A stretch of DNA of 64,000 nucleotides from Kappaphycus alvarezii (taxonomy: Eukaryota > Rhodophyta > Florideophyceae > Gigartinales > Solieriaceae): the NCBI GenBank assembly GCA_002205965.3, contig NADL03000674.1, forward strand, positions 186,001-250,000, written 5' to 3'. This document shows positions 1-11,931 of this stretch, piece after piece; within the stretch, counting starts at the first letter, position 1; each line of letters opens with the position of its first letter. Made by a program: the position numbers and the translations under genes. A model generated the notes under the pieces. That model made no database searches and was not told where the DNA came from. It worked only from the letters and a program-made list of their open reading frames with translations.

Positions 1-1
1 C

Positions 2-1141
2 CAGAAAGATAAGCAAGCCAACCAGAAACCTGCAGGGTTTTTACAACCTCTTGATCCCCCGAAAACAAAGTGGACGCACATAACCATGGATTTCATCACA
101 CCACTTCCAAAATCAAGGAACGGAAATGGTGGAGTACTCACGGTCGTTGACCGACTATCAAAAATGATAAGGATTATCCCGACAAAGCCAAAACTAGATG
201 CCTTTCAACTGCCAGCCTTTTTAAAGACCACATATACAGAAACCATGGAATCCCGGAAAATATCATTTGCGATAGAGATCCAATTTTTATGAGCAAGTTT
301 TGGAAAAGTCTATTCCACCTATTAGGTACCAAAATATCCCCTTCTTCTGCATACCACCCACAGACAGATGGGCAATCTGAAGTGATGAACCGAAAGATTG
401 AGGAAATGATTCGTTCCTTCGTTAGTTTCGACAAATCCGACTGGGACAAATACTTGGTCGACTTTGAAGTTGCCTACAACTCCTCGATTAACGCAACTAC
501 AACATTCTCCCCATTCTTTCTCAATTACGGAATTCACCCTAAAACTGTTCCTTTGGACATACTAGCCACAGAAAACCCAGCCGCGGCAAACTTCCTCAAA
601 GCTATGCGAGAATCACTGAAAAGGGCCCAAAAACAAATAAAGAGGTCGAACGATGCCACAGCATCTTATGTCAACAAAAGTAGGAGGCCTTCGACGTTCA
701 AAGTTGGTGATAAAGTCTGGCTTTCAACTAAAAATCTAGCTCTGGAGGATGGCGCTGGATCTCGTAAACTTAACCCCAAGTATTGTGGCCCTTTCGAAAT
801 ATCGGAAAATATTAACGGAGTCACGTACCGCTTAATTCTTTCCCAGCCAATGATTGATAAGGGAATTCACAATGCTTTCCACGCAAGCCTCCTTAAGCCG
901 TACTTCCGAGATGAATTTGACCGAGAACTCCCACCGCCACCACCAATAAAAACGCAGGATGGACACATAGAGTACGAAGTCGAATCCATATTAGCACACA
1001 AGAAGCAAAACAGAAAAACCAAATATCTCATCAAATAAAAAGGGTACCCAGATCACGAAAACTCCTGGTTGTGTGAAACAGAGCTTCAAAACTGCCAAGA
1101 AATATTGAAGAGCTACAAGAATCGGGGCGACTTTTCTTCTT
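2..1141 (+). pseudogene. Ty3/gypsy chromovirus pol 3' end: integrase and chromodomain, broken
   Basis: Integrase joins retroelement cDNA to host DNA, and a chromodomain can steer it to chromatin. The window opens just before the integrase core: the first catalytic Asp lies in MDFITPL (86-106) and the second in CDRDPIF (about 270-290). The YHPQTDGQSE motif around 350-380 supplies the catalytic Glu. A GPF-like segment (about 785-800) and a C-terminal chromodomain (about 960-1130) follow. Two breaks are visible. The frame shifts near 215-225, in a T-rich stretch, so the part with the second Asp is read in another frame. In the chromodomain, TAA at 1036-1038 sits where the family has the aromatic-cage Trp of the KWKGY motif; the frame then stays open to the TAG at 1139-1141. 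The order integrase-chromodomain marks a chromovirus. The element is dead and its 5' part is outside the window. Confidence 0.9.
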
Positions 1142-1152
1142 AGGGGAAGTGA

Positions 1153-1756
1153 TGTGACGAATATGCCCAGTAGTATTCCGCTAGTAGCCTTCAAACGGCA
1201 TGAGCACCGTAGAGAGGCACCAGTGCAACATAAGCACTGTAAGGAGACATCAGCGCAACTAATGTACTGTAATCTGGCACCGACGCAACGCAATACCACA
1301 GACCAATCAGACGAAGCCATTATGGATACCTGGCGTACTCCTAGATACTTTCAAGGCAAGACCAATCAGAAAGTGCTTTGTGCTGTCTCGCCAAGTGGAT
1401 CAATGAAACTCTGCCATGATGGGCAATATTGTCAGTCTCACCGCAATATACTCGGTGAACTCTCAAAACCTTGTAGTATTACGCCCCTAGGCCTGTTCTT
1501 CTAGAATACCTTTGAATTTAGTATTGTTTGCTTACCATTCATTGTCACTCTCGTTGAATTCTTCTCTATATAAACCATGGTCAGAAGCTCCGGTCTGTTC
1601 ACCGGAAGCTTCAACCATCAGTTCAACCATCGATTACCTCTTGTGCGCCCAAACCCCCACACGAAGCGAGCTTCAAACCGGGAAAGTAAATATATGTATT
1701 GCAATGTGTGCCTATGAATAATTATTGCAATGGAGGTGAAATAAGGAAATGTAACA
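1153..1756 (+). repeat. Probable 3' LTR of the chromovirus
   Basis: The LTR candidate begins 12 bases after the pol stop, next to the purine-rich AGGGGAAG. It starts TGTGAC and ends GTAACA, a near-perfect terminal inverted repeat of the TG...CA type, giving about 604 bp. It holds a TATA box (1567-1574) in the sense orientation. The matching 5' LTR is outside the window, so the ends rest on the short inverted repeat and position alone. Confidence 0.6.
1567..1574 (+). promoter_or_regulatory. TATA box inside the chromovirus LTR
   Basis: TATATAAA in the expected orientation for Pol II transcription of the element, about 415 bp into the LTR. Confidence 0.45.
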
Positions 1757-4700
1757 GGAATAATTGGACAGAAGTCATTAGAGAGACAAAAAATTCCCGT
1801 TAGGGTGCTTCAGGACAGGTTTTCATCTCTGCGCAAGGAAAATTCAACGCAAAGCATTGCAACATAAAATTGAGACTAAAAAAAGTGCTACCGTGGTATA
1901 TTTTTGAGACAATAGACAGCAGGAGACGTTCTACAGACTTACGGCTCACGAGTATTACCCAAACAGAATGCCAGATTAATTAATTACTCTCACGAATCCC
2001 CCCCAAGCTGAGAAGATTTTTAACATTTTAGAATCATAGTTACTGTAGCAGCTCAGTCAGAGTAACTTTTGATTTATAGTACTTTCGTAGAATATCATGC
2101 CATGATTTCTTTGCAGTTCTAGTGCAAGGCAACGAGGTGGAACTAGAAAGTTTACGCTCCTAATTGCGTAAGAAATCACTACACAGTGTTTGAAGCCGAT
2201 TTATTTTTCACCTCTCTGCAGGATAGTAGCTCAAAAGTTGTGAGAACTTAGATGGTAGAGACTTTTAAAGAGTAAAAGGGAAAAACGAAACAAGGAAAAT
2301 ACGTCTTTCGCGTAAAAGATCACAAATGTTCAAGATACCTCGGCTAAGCAGGGCAGATAGGATATTTTTCTCCTATGAGGGATAAAAGGGATACAGATAC
2401 TTCCTTTTATGACAAAAACACTAAAAACGTAGAAAAATGAATGAAAATCAGGCTACTAAGCCAAGCTGATGGTCGTGGGTTGATGGTGCTTCAGGTCACT
2501 GTAACTGCAATCGCGATGCGTTCGTAAGATGGGGAGCGAAACTACCAAGAGAAATAAGCAGAGCCAAATTTCAAACAATGGTGAAGAAGGTACCTTCTGC
2601 ACCTATTTACTAGCAGGGGCACTCGGACAAAACATTAAAAACGAAGATATACTTAGCTTTTAACTAAGGTCGCGAGTTAAGAAAAGTTTCTTTCTGTTAG
2701 CTGATTAGCGGTCAGAAATATCAGAGCCAGTTATTGGTCCAGTGCCATGCTCAATAAAGTAAACTAATGTACAGTGCCCTGTAAAGTGTTAAAAATTAAT
2801 GGGCTACAGTGGCACCTAACACTTGTGGCTCGGAGAATGATTGCGAATATAGATTATTAGAACCATTTTCATACAAATTGGTATTTCAATACAACTGACT
2901 TCCACTTTTATCAAGAAAAGTTCAAAATTTCCCATTAGACATACCCATTCCTAATGAATATTTATGGGCTTCTTATTTTTGCCGAAACATATTGTTCTAG
3001 TACCGTGAATTCGGCACTAGAAAAATAATTTACCAGAAAAAGTACCAAATTATAGGGCCGAAAACGGGAGATAGAGGAAAAGAGAATTATTGAAAATAAT
3101 TTATAGCTAATTAACCAACAAAAAATCAACTTTCCCCTAGGAGCTCAATAATTCAAGTTTCGTCCACTCTACATCGAAGTGCAAAGTTAGCGTGAAAGAA
3201 GTTGGAAAGTTTACCTATACTTGATGGATATTTACAAAAAAACATTTATAGGTCCGAGCTTAACTTCTAACCTCGTTATTACTCAAGTCTGAGTTTCGAA
3301 TATTTCTCCCAATCGCTCAGTCTCTTTTGAGAAAATAATTTAGTCATAATGTGTCAGCTTTTCCAGTCTACTTAATTCAAAATAAAACTAGAATTAATAC
3401 CATTAAAATAATACGAATAATTCTTACTAACGAAAGATACCGAGACGCAAATACGTTTATGATAAACTGCCTTATTTATTTCCCCACAGATTTTAGTTTA
3501 CGAAAAGTGATAGGACAGATTTCGTGGCACATCCAGGACTCAGCAAGTTTCCTTCGAACATCTGCAAGCAGTTTTATTTCCTTTGATATCTCCGAAATTA
3601 TACATTCTCTAGCTCAATTTCCGGTGCTTATGTGTTCCCTTCGAGCAACAGGATCCCTTCATAAAATTATAGACAAAGAGATTTTTTTGTGCGTACATCA
3701 TGAGAGTAGACCAAGTGATTTGAAATCGTACAGGAGAAATCAACTGAATGCTCAACGGTTAGATTTCAATACAGTGAAAAGAATTTACAGAATACTGCTG
3801 TCACTCATTGAAGAATAGATAGAAGTATGACTGTAAGCCCTTTCCGATCTGGTCGCAAAGACTTGATGCTAACCTAACTTTTGATTATGATCGAGATCGA
3901 AAACGAGTAACACAAGTTCGTTAAAAAATATTTGTTTTAAATCTATTAATTTAGAGAATTCCTGTTTATACAGATGTAAATGCAAGTGGCAAAGAGACTG
4001 GGAGATATGTATGGATACAAGATTTGGTGATATAAGAAGAATTTTAGCTCGGAGAGGGTTGAGTGAATGTTATAAAAATTACTAAAAAATTAGGTATCCA
4101 AAAGTTCATGTATCTTGAAGATTCAATCTTGATGTTAGGAGAATATAACGGATACAAAAAGCTATAAAAAAATCCTTTTATCTAGGCTCATACGAAAAAC
4201 TGGAAGTGCATTTACTTGGATGAAACAGAGCGCAACAGTAGCTTGAAAGCTAAGACTAGAAGTATTCCAGGTTGTACATGTAAGATATCCTCCATAGAGG
4301 ACAGTGATGAATTTCTGTTTAAATTTTGAAGAATCGAGATGTGTTAGAAACAATTACGGTTCGGCGTCAAATATCAGTTCTACGTTGAAGCTTATTTATA
4401 GTCATGAAAGAGAACCATATTTACAGTAAATTTGTTAAAAAATGGATCGACATTCTTTCGGTTATTTTCCTTTAGACTAGAATAAATTCGACTCAGATTG
4501 ATACATACCTCTTCCGCGGCTTTACGGGTATACAAAATATGAAAAATTATAGTATAAAAGCTTATAAGAGGAAATTTATGGGTGCAAAGCAATATTGATG
4601 GGCTTAAGATGTACGCAAAACAGCGATAATATTGGACTCCGTAAGTTTCCCGCTAAAATGAACTATTTTGGTATTTCCTGAGATGTGTCTCTACAGCATT

Positions 4701-7260
4701 TACAAATGAGTAGAATCTTCCAATTACCTGGTTTACTATGCACTAAGGTTTCTTTTTTTCATGTAACTATATGGGAGGGGGAAAAAGAGCCCAACTTACG
4801 TATCTATAATTTACAATACCCTATCTTTCCTCAACCGCATGCATGGAAGATCGAAAAAATAATTTTTGAGAAGAAAATAGTGTGCTTAAAACAAGGGAAC
4901 TATTTAGAACTTAATTTTATACATTGTTTTCAAAATATGTGCTATTGTGGACGTAATGTGAAATTAATATTACATTATGTTTTTTTTCAAACCGGTTCCA
5001 ATAAGTAGTACTTCGATTTCTCATGAAAGATGATATTTCACTAATAATGATGTTTTTGCTGTTCATATTGTTGCCAAGGATCATTCAAATAAGGATGCAA
5101 GACATTAGACTCGAATTTCTTGTCCAGGTTGTGAAATATACAGACATAATTTTAATGAGAAAATGTTCTAGGGCCTGCGCGAAGAAATAACTGAACTTCC
5201 CTGAGCTATCAGGACTCCGAAAAGTAAGGGCCACCTATTTTAATTACTCTATGCTGCTTTTAGTTGTAAACTGCTGTTTTATTGCAAATTGATGTTGAAT
5301 AAACTTCCTCTAATAAAGCATATTTACGTCTTCTCGCTGGAACCTGTCATAAGATACTAAACGATGCGTGTATGCATCAAAATTCATGGATGTCATAAAT
5401 ATTCTAAAACAGGTCGATGTAGGAAGAGAAATTTCGTGTTTTATTGTTTTACGGATTGAAGGACTAATAATATATCTAAATAATCCCTCTCAGAGCTTTT
5501 TAAGTGAGGAGGTTATCATTTTCTATACTAACATCGATAAAGAAGCATAAATATGAACTATGAGGTAAGGGAGTGAAAATTACAACAAACCAATGATTCT
5601 TCCTTCGCATGGAATCGAATAAAACCATACCTAACCTTACTAGTAACCCTTCCTCCATCTATTATGGAGAAATTTAAGAGGGTTGGAACGGTATCCGTTG
5701 AGTTGATGAAGTTTTAGATAGCGAGATTAAAGATTTGGCGGTGATTTCATATCTTGATAAGGTTTTAAGTTTGGGCATGTGGTCGAATATTTCAATGCCT
5801 TGATCGCTAGAAAATGTGTAGCCATACTTCATTTAGTGAATTTTCACGAATTAAAGGTCATGATAAGATATTTCTGCTTGATAAAATACCGAAACTAAAT
5901 TTGAAAGACGAAGTGGATCTCTAATTAGGAGCTTTATCTTTGAGAAGGAGAACTAAAATATTCAAACAAAAATTTGTTTGTCCTCACAATGTATTTGGGT
6001 TCACAAGGGAAAATTACTCTGAGATTGAGTATAAAACACCTGAAAAGACTTGTTCTTCTGAAAAGAGGGGTTTAGACGTGTATTTTGGGGGTGGATATAA
6101 CAGAAATCCGCAGGAAGAACTGGTCTCAAATCAGCCGGGATCTCGAAGATGGTATGTAAACGGGAGCCAGGGAAGGATAAGAGGGCCTGAGAGGTGCAAA
6201 TTTACAATCTTAGAACAGTAAAAGAGTTTTTAGAACCCACCTACCCGGGTACCGCATCCAAACAGGAAGTAGGAAGTAGATTCAGGTCATAACGCAGGGC
6301 AGTTTTTTCACCAAGCTGATGGAGAAGCCCAGTAGCTTCTCAAGGTGAGAGATGGGTCGCAAAGCCTCCGAACCGAGGATGAGGGTGGCGATGACTGTGC
6401 CGTCGTCAGCCAGTCACCCGTAAAGGCAATTGTCAGGAAGCGCTAAACACCCTAATATTTCCTGGTAGTAGCGAGCATAAATGGATCTATGTGATCAATG
6501 GATGGATGGCAAGGGAGAACAAGATACTTCCGAGCGTAATGGGAAATGGATTCCTGTGCAAATGTGAATGACATGTTCGCCAAACAAAATGTTCCAATCA
6601 TGGTGCGATTAACTCCGTACAAATAGTGCACCAAATAAGCGAGGGCGAAAATATATTCACCAGTCTTGAGCATTAAATTTAAGGGCTCCATGATTTTCAA
6701 AGCATTCGATGTAGTACCATAAAAACGACTGGGCATCCGTCCGTCGTAAAACGATCCTTTCCGCAAATTCCTGTTCTGTTCACCCCGAGATCACTCCTTG
6801 AACTGTCTTACTTCAAACCATCTTCATACCCTTTCTTTCGACAAATATAATATCCTTTTCCTTTATGAATGTAAATTCTGTACAACTCCATTATCTACTA
6901 TATGCTTTAAAAATTTTTCCTCCCTTTTCAAAAAAAATCTTTCGACTCGTGATCCACCTCGTCCTCCAAATTCAATACAAATATTTTATCAACTACATTT
7001 TTTTAAAAATCCCTTGAATGTGTGTGAATCAAAGCCGCAGTATTGCCTGCTTCTCTTAATTTGCCGAAAGCCATGAAGCTTCTCGAAGTCATTACCCTAG
7101 TTACAGTTCGATAACAACGTCGTTGCAGCAACAATCCTGGCATCAAACACTCTATTGGTTCACCCATTTTGTCCTCAATATGACCAGCCTCAACCCGTCC
7201 CTCACCATAGTCAATCAAGTCAGACACAACATTCCGCTAACGGCCTAGTTTTGATGGAAA
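1757..7260. other. AT-rich stretch without recognisable genes
   Basis: Several ORFs of 60-155 codons occur (for example 3351-3818, 4685-5008, 5940-6221 on plus and 6452-6766 on minus). They lack known motifs, mostly lack an ATG start and show no coding context. I see no tRNA, no LTR pair and no clear transposase. Parts may be old repeat relics beyond recognition. Around 6240-6440 composition is less AT-rich, but I recognise nothing there. Confidence 0.5.
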
Positions 7261-7844
7261 ATGTGCCGACTAGCTAAGAGGAATACTGCAGAAGGATGGA
7301 CAGTGAAAGGCGTTCTGGAGTGGGTCCGTCGCCAATTTGTGGAGCAGACAGAGGAACCAGAAGATGAAGAAGAGGCAGAGGAAGGAGAAGAGTCAGAAGA
7401 GGCAAAAGAGCTGCAAAATGACGAGTACGAAGTAGAGGGGTCGGAAGATGAGAAGGATTAGGTGGACCCATGGGAGCCAATTGTATACAACCGTAGGGGG
7501 CTGATGTGGAGGACGGAGGGTAGATTGAAGGTTGAACCATATTCTCGGACCCCACTGTTGGGGATAGAGCTGATTTTTAAGGTCTTGAGGAGGCATTGGA
7601 GTACTTTTTTACGTCCGAAGAGGCTATCAATCATTCTGGGTGGTTCGAAAGAATTTGTGGGGAATGCATTGGAGGTATGGATGTTTTGGAGGAAATTTTT
7701 GGCTCTCACTTCGAAGACAAATATTTACAGAAGGAGATCCAGATAACTATCCCGATAGTATCTACTGTTAATCTTTCTGATCCACAAGATTCCCTTCAAT
7801 TCATTTATGGTACCTCGTATGTTTGTTTGAGACTTCAGGATTAG
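7261..7844 (+). pseudogene. Acidic two-segment ORF next to an LTR-like block (copy 1)
   Basis: Not a family I recognise. The first segment (7261-7461) reads a short helix-like stretch (VLEWVRRQF) followed by about 40 residues that are mostly Glu and Asp. The second segment, in another frame (about 7590-7844), contains FERICGECIGG, a Cys-Gly-Glu-Cys motif, then an acidic-hydrophobic stretch. The same two-part arrangement occurs at 25756-26289 (VVEFVRR, acidic run, FEDICGDC), and the nucleotides around the CGxC motif are visibly homologous (7644-7700 against 26220-26276). The frame break suggests a decayed copy. Both copies lie just upstream of sequence related to the LTR of the Ty3/gypsy element at 30092-37582, so they may be a 3' accessory gene of a related element. 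Function unknown. Confidence 0.5.
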
Positions 7845-8173
7845 CCAAAATAGCTTAATAAGCTGATTAAACTGCTTCCTCTAGGAGAGGTTAAGCAAGT
7901 TGGGAGACAACTTCAAGTGCAGACCCAAGTAGTCTAGAAGTTGGGAGTCACCTTCTGCCGTGGGAAAAATTTCTTCAATGCTAACCCCTGAGCACACAAT
8001 GTGGTAGACCGTTCCCCTTCTATTCTGTATTGTAGCATCTCGGTTGTACTTCCTTGTTCATTTCTTCTCGTCCCCACAACCATAATTCGGGAGCACTCTT
8101 TTTGCTTGCAACGCCTTCGTCTTGGGGAAACTGGCTCTGAGAATATCATCCTCGGCTGATTTATTCTGATCAA
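7812..8173 (+). repeat. Degenerate LTR half related to the 30-kb Ty3/gypsy LTR
   Basis: This block aligns by eye with the 3' half of the 720-bp LTR (30092-30811, reverse complement). The shared order is: GTATGTTTG, GGATTAGCC, an AAGCTGA segment at the TATA position, a CTTCCTC tract, AAGCAAGTTGG, a CAACTTC hairpin, GTAGACC, and a final TGATCA where the intact LTR ends in TATCA. The TATA box itself is mutated. It is probably a relic LTR in plus orientation. Confidence 0.65.
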
Positions 8174-8175
8174 AA

Positions 8176-8290
8176 TGCTTTTAGAAAGAGCTACTTTTCA
8201 AAAATGGCTAAACATCTGCAGTAATCTCAATCTCCTAGATTCCAATAGCTGTTGATCAAAATTTCGGCCCTGGTGTAGCTAAGACGTACA
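8176..8290 (+). repeat. Dispersed repeat unit, copy 1
   Basis: A unit of about 115 bp sharing several blocks with 9988-10105: TTTTAGAAAG, GCTACTTTTCAAAAA, and CTCAATCTCCTAGATTC, with scattered changes. It begins right after the LTR-like block. Identity unknown. Confidence 0.6.
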
Positions 8291-9850
8291 TTAAGCTTAA
8301 TAAAAATACACCATGTGTTGTTTAGATTAAATTAGTATCGGAGTCAGCACGAACCAATTCCGTAGTATTAACATTTCTATGATCGATACCGAAACAAATC
8401 TTGTTTGCTTGCTGAAGCTAGCGACAACTTAGTAATAGAGTATAGAACTATCTTCGCTTGCTGCAGAAATTTACGAATGTGTGCACTTTCATATAAGTTG
8501 ATTGCGTATTAGCCAGCATTTGACCCTAGGGATTCCTCTTTTTAGATTTTGATATATTAAATGGCTTTTTGCAGCTTTTGTTGCACGACGTAGTCATCCA
8601 GAGCGACTAATTCGCTACCTTATGGTTCACGGTCTTGATGAAATAGACCTTTAGGTGTCATTTTTCAGGACTTCCTAATTACAGATAACATATTCTCCAT
8701 GGTGGTGCTCAGTAAATGATATTTTTCTGTGCCGGAAAATTTTTGTGCAATTTTTTAAAACTAGTTAGGAATATATCATCCATCTAGGCTTTATTGAAAC
8801 TGCAGTTTTAGAAACTGAGGAAATATTTTTATCTCCATCTCGTTTCCCTACACTGATGCTAAACTGTTGAAATGATCTTTAATATAGAAACACAAATACT
8901 GTTTATTATGAGTCATCGAGGGACAATGTTATCTATTTTTCTTTGTTCTTTTCCATTACCCTCAGCAGGACACACGTTTTATGCCTTTAAGTTGGTATTC
9001 AATATTCTGTAGGCTGTAACTTATATAAACCAAAAATTTATCCAGATAAATTTTTGGTGATGGATAAATTTTTACCTGGAAAATGTTACAATAATAATTG
9101 TTATCTTAACTATGGTTACAAGAATTACTACATTGTTTCCCGGAAATTTTTGTAGTAGTTCATCCTTGAAATTCAGTGTAAATAATTTTAAGTTACTGGA
9201 AATATGTTTACAGCTTCCGAATTCGAACTATCCCGGCCAATCAGTTATTCTTAATATTGGTTTCCTACATTATTCATAGTTTTTCAAGTTTGATTTTAGG
9301 TGATTTAGTAATTATTCACTTGGAATTATCTATTTTCAGATCTTCGCATTTTCGCGACTTCGATAGTAGTGTGTTGAACGTTTATTGAAGAAGGGACCAC
9401 CAAAAAGGGGCTGACGTGGGCCATAGCATTTAGGGATGGATACCAGCAGTATAAATACATTATGTATCAAGCGGCGGTGACACAAATTAAAAGAAAAAGA
9501 CAATAGTCAACTGAACAGAGCAACTTAAACTTGCATCAAGCTCCCCAGCACATCTGCGAGGAGATCAGCCTTTCGTAGAGCTGTAGACCGTAATGTTATT
9601 ACTATCGGCTCAACGCAGTCACTCAACCTGCTCTACAGGTCGCAGTCGAAAGTTTTCCGCCAGACCTCAAACCAGCATTCTGAGCGGCCGACTGTAATCT
9701 GGCATACTTGCCAGGAGAAGAACTTTGATAGTACATCAGGGAGTCAGTAGAGTCGCATAGAGCGAAACACTATTGTAGAATTCCCTTGACACTGAGAGAT
9801 TGCAGAGGAGCACCAGGAACGCGCAATGGGGTGCATATTTCTTCGGATCG
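8291..9850. other. AT-rich stretch, no gene recognised
   Basis: No convincing ORF. A TATA-like TATAAATAC at about 9451-9459 is followed by no recognisable ORF. From about 9500 the composition becomes less AT-rich, running into a G-headed signature at 9851-9896. Confidence 0.4.
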
Positions 9851-9896
9851 ATGGGGAATATGGGGTGCGTCTACTGCAGGACTTCGGAGGGCTGAA
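9851..9896 (+). repeat. G-headed short repeat signature
   Basis: Reads GGGGAATATGGGGTG, then CTACTGCAGGA and GGAGGGCTGA. It belongs with the sites at 14072-14118 and 24295-24340 (plus) and 57240-57290 (minus), a subgroup of the dispersed signature described under findings. Confidence 0.5.
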
Positions 9897-9987
9897 AATC
9901 AGGAGAGCTGTAATAGGTGCTCTAGGATGGAACATGTAGATGACTAATCAACTTTACTTCAACGACCTTAATTCTGACGGCCGTGGA

Positions 9988-10105
9988 AAATGATTTTAGA
10001 AAGTGCTACTTTTCAAAAAAGGCTGAACCTCTGCAGTACCTCAATCTCCTAGATTCTGCCTAAGGACGATCACATATTCGGCGCTGATTTAGTTAAGACT
10101 TCCAT
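9988..10105 (+). repeat. Dispersed repeat unit, copy 2
   Basis: Second copy of the unit at 8176-8290, same orientation, ending about 30 bp before the stop codon of the peroxidase gene, so it may overlap that gene's 3' flank. Confidence 0.6.
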
Positions 10106-10136
10106 TTCGGAGGGTTAACGAAGTATCGTTGGCGTT

Positions 10137-11813
10137 TTAGATGACGAACACATTTCCTGACGGGATTTGAGAGTCGCGAATATTAGTATTTCTGAGAACA
10201 ATCTCTCGAAATACGCTATCAGTCCTACGTTCTAGGTCTCGGATAAAGCCGCGGAATTCCGTGCTGAATTCCCTTGGGAATGCTCCTGTCCTTAAGTAGA
10301 AGAATTGATCTCCATCGCGAAGTCGTGTGAATTCGGCAGTCCACACGGCAACCATGGTCTCACCAAAACTGGAACCAGGGAGATGGTCCTCTGCAAGGAG
10401 CCCGGGGAACGCTTCAATGTCATCAACCTGTTCGTAAGCGGCAGACAAACGTGCTACAGTCACGCTATCTGAACTGATGTCCGAAAATGAGGTCATCTTT
10501 GGTAATCCGAAGACTTCACGAATTTCATTGTACTTCGGCAACGCGTGATCCCTGCCCCTCTGAATGTTGAGTGCCACTAGATCGAAACCCTCCTCAGCGA
10601 CAGGTGTGAACTCGAACAATTGGTTTCTGAGAGTATCGACAATTTTAACGTCTACTTCCTGTGCAAGCGAATTTGCGACGCCCCGAACGATATTTTCAAA
10701 TTCAGGCTCGTCGAAAGTGTCTGCAGGCCTGAAGAACACTTCTTCCATAGGAATTGGTGAAATTGGCCCAGACGGGGAAGTACGCGGAATGTTCGGGCCA
10801 ACCATGGTGTGACCAAAGCGAAACGCGGCTCCAGCAAAGAGATCGCTGACAGTTGGATCAGCACGGCGATCAAAAATTGTGTATCTAGGCAACGTAGATC
10901 CAACAATAGTAGGAAAGAACTCATCGTACACAATTTTCTGGAACTGGGCAATATTAAGCAGGCGAGCGTAGTCAAAGATTACATTGCCCGGGAGTCCAGG
11001 GAGGCGTTCCTTGACCAGATCTGCAAGGCGGTTATGCTCGCGCAGGAATAGGGTATGGACGGCAGTGAGAACTGGATGCTCATTCGAGCGATGGTCTCCA
11101 GCAATGAAGAAGTCATCAGTTGCATCAGGGGCATTGAATAAGCCATTAGTATTGCGCGGGAGCAGGTCCGAGCCAGATACCCTTAGCTTTCCTGTCGGGG
11201 TACCATTCTCGAGTTCCTGAAGGTCGAGCGCCCTCGCATCCTCGGGACCGTAAACTGCGACAAGATCAACCGGGGATGAAAGGATGTTGATTGGGCGAAC
11301 AGCAGAGCTGCCATCAACTCTAGCACGAGTAGATCTGAAAAACGGCAAAGTTTCCTCTTCAACATGCGCGTCTCCCTCAGGTACTGGAATGTCGAAACGC
11401 TCCTCCTCCTCTAACGGGGTGGCCGCGAAGTTGTGGTCCAGAAATTGGCCGAAGAAAACGAACAGCTGATTAATCCCGCGATCGTTTGGGATATCCCCTT
11501 CTTGATCACAGATGATGTTAGAGATTTCACGAGCAGACTTTAGATCATCTCCAATGGGCTCTTCAGCATTTGCGTCAGTGTAGCTGAACTGGGGGAGACG
11601 GGCCATGCCGAAACTGGGGTCGGTTTCGGAACTGCAGACACCAGTAAAAGTACGGATATCGATGCTGCGGCAAAAGCGGCGATCTCTAATGCGGTCTCGC
11701 AGAGGCGAAAGACTTTCGGCACCTATTCCATTTGCTCTAGGGGGTTGAGCGAGGACAACTGCGAATAGGACGCAGAAGAATTGGAGCCACAAGATGGAAA
11801 TCGCTGTAGACAT
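10137..11813 (-). CDS. Secreted animal-type haem peroxidase (intact)
   Basis: An intact 558-residue ORF with ATG start and TAA stop. The protein should be a haem enzyme of the animal peroxidase (An_peroxidase) superfamily that uses H2O2 to oxidise a halide or organic substrate. Residues 1-22 form a signal peptide ending near LAQP, so it should be exported. Landmarks: FGQFLDH (121-127) with the distal His127 and the ester-forming Asp126; GDHRSNE (239-245) with catalytic Arg242 and the second ester residue Glu245; FRFGH (331-335) with proximal His335; LNIQRGRDH (415-423) with the Asn that bonds the proximal His. The residue after the distal His is Asn128, where mammalian enzymes have a calcium-binding Asp. 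At 558 residues it is near a minimal catalytic domain, without accessory domains. It is intronless, paralogous to 17493-19162 and 60294-61962, and the only intact copy. The substrate cannot be told from sequence. Confidence 0.93.
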   Translation of the reverse strand: MSTAISILWLQFFCVLFAVVLAQPPRANGIGAESLSPLRDRIRDRRFCRSIDIRTFTGVCSSETDPSFGMARLPQFSYTDANAEEPIGDDLKSAREISNIICDQEGDIPNDRGINQLFVFFGQFLDHNFAATPLEEEERFDIPVPEGDAHVEEETLPFFRSTRARVDGSSAVRPINILSSPVDLVAVYGPEDARALDLQELENGTPTGKLRVSGSDLLPRNTNGLFNAPDATDDFFIAGDHRSNEHPVLTAVHTLFLREHNRLADLVKERLPGLPGNVIFDYARLLNIAQFQKIVYDEFFPTIVGSTLPRYTIFDRRADPTVSDLFAGAAFRFGHTMVGPNIPRTSPSGPISPIPMEEVFFRPADTFDEPEFENIVRGVANSLAQEVDVKIVDTLRNQLFEFTPVAEEGFDLVALNIQRGRDHALPKYNEIREVFGLPKMTSFSDISSDSVTVARLSAAYEQVDDIEAFPGLLAEDHLPGSSFGETMVAVWTAEFTRLRDGDQFFYLRTGAFPREFSTEFRGFIRDLERRTDSVFREIVLRNTNIRDSQIPSGNVFVI

Positions 11814-11923
11814 GATATGCGAGACTATGATTACCGATGATCGATGATTTGAGGAGGCGAGAGAGCTGATTTCGTCGACGGGATAGAGCAGATTTGTAAA
11901 AGTCGATGTCGGAGGATTGAGAC

Positions 11924-11931
11924 ATTTATAC
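11924..11931 (-). promoter_or_regulatory. TATA-like box upstream of the intact peroxidase gene
   Basis: GTATAAA on the minus strand, about 110 bp before the ATG at 11813, a plausible core promoter position if the 5' leader is about 80 nt. No other regulatory site is evident. Confidence 0.35.

Noticed and set aside
3351-3818. 155-codon ORF on plus
   Set aside because: GTG start, AT-driven amino acid use, no motif and no relatives in the window.
3958-4170. Short stretch resembling an RT box (YLEDSILMLGE) and YTDVNASG
   Set aside because: Order and length do not fit any RT or RNase H, and stops interrupt it; too weak to call.
6452-6766. 104-codon ORF on minus
   Set aside because: No ATG (TTG start) and no recognisable domain.
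10564-11469. Plus-strand ORFs opposite the intact peroxidase
   Set aside because: Antisense shadows of a strongly conserved gene.
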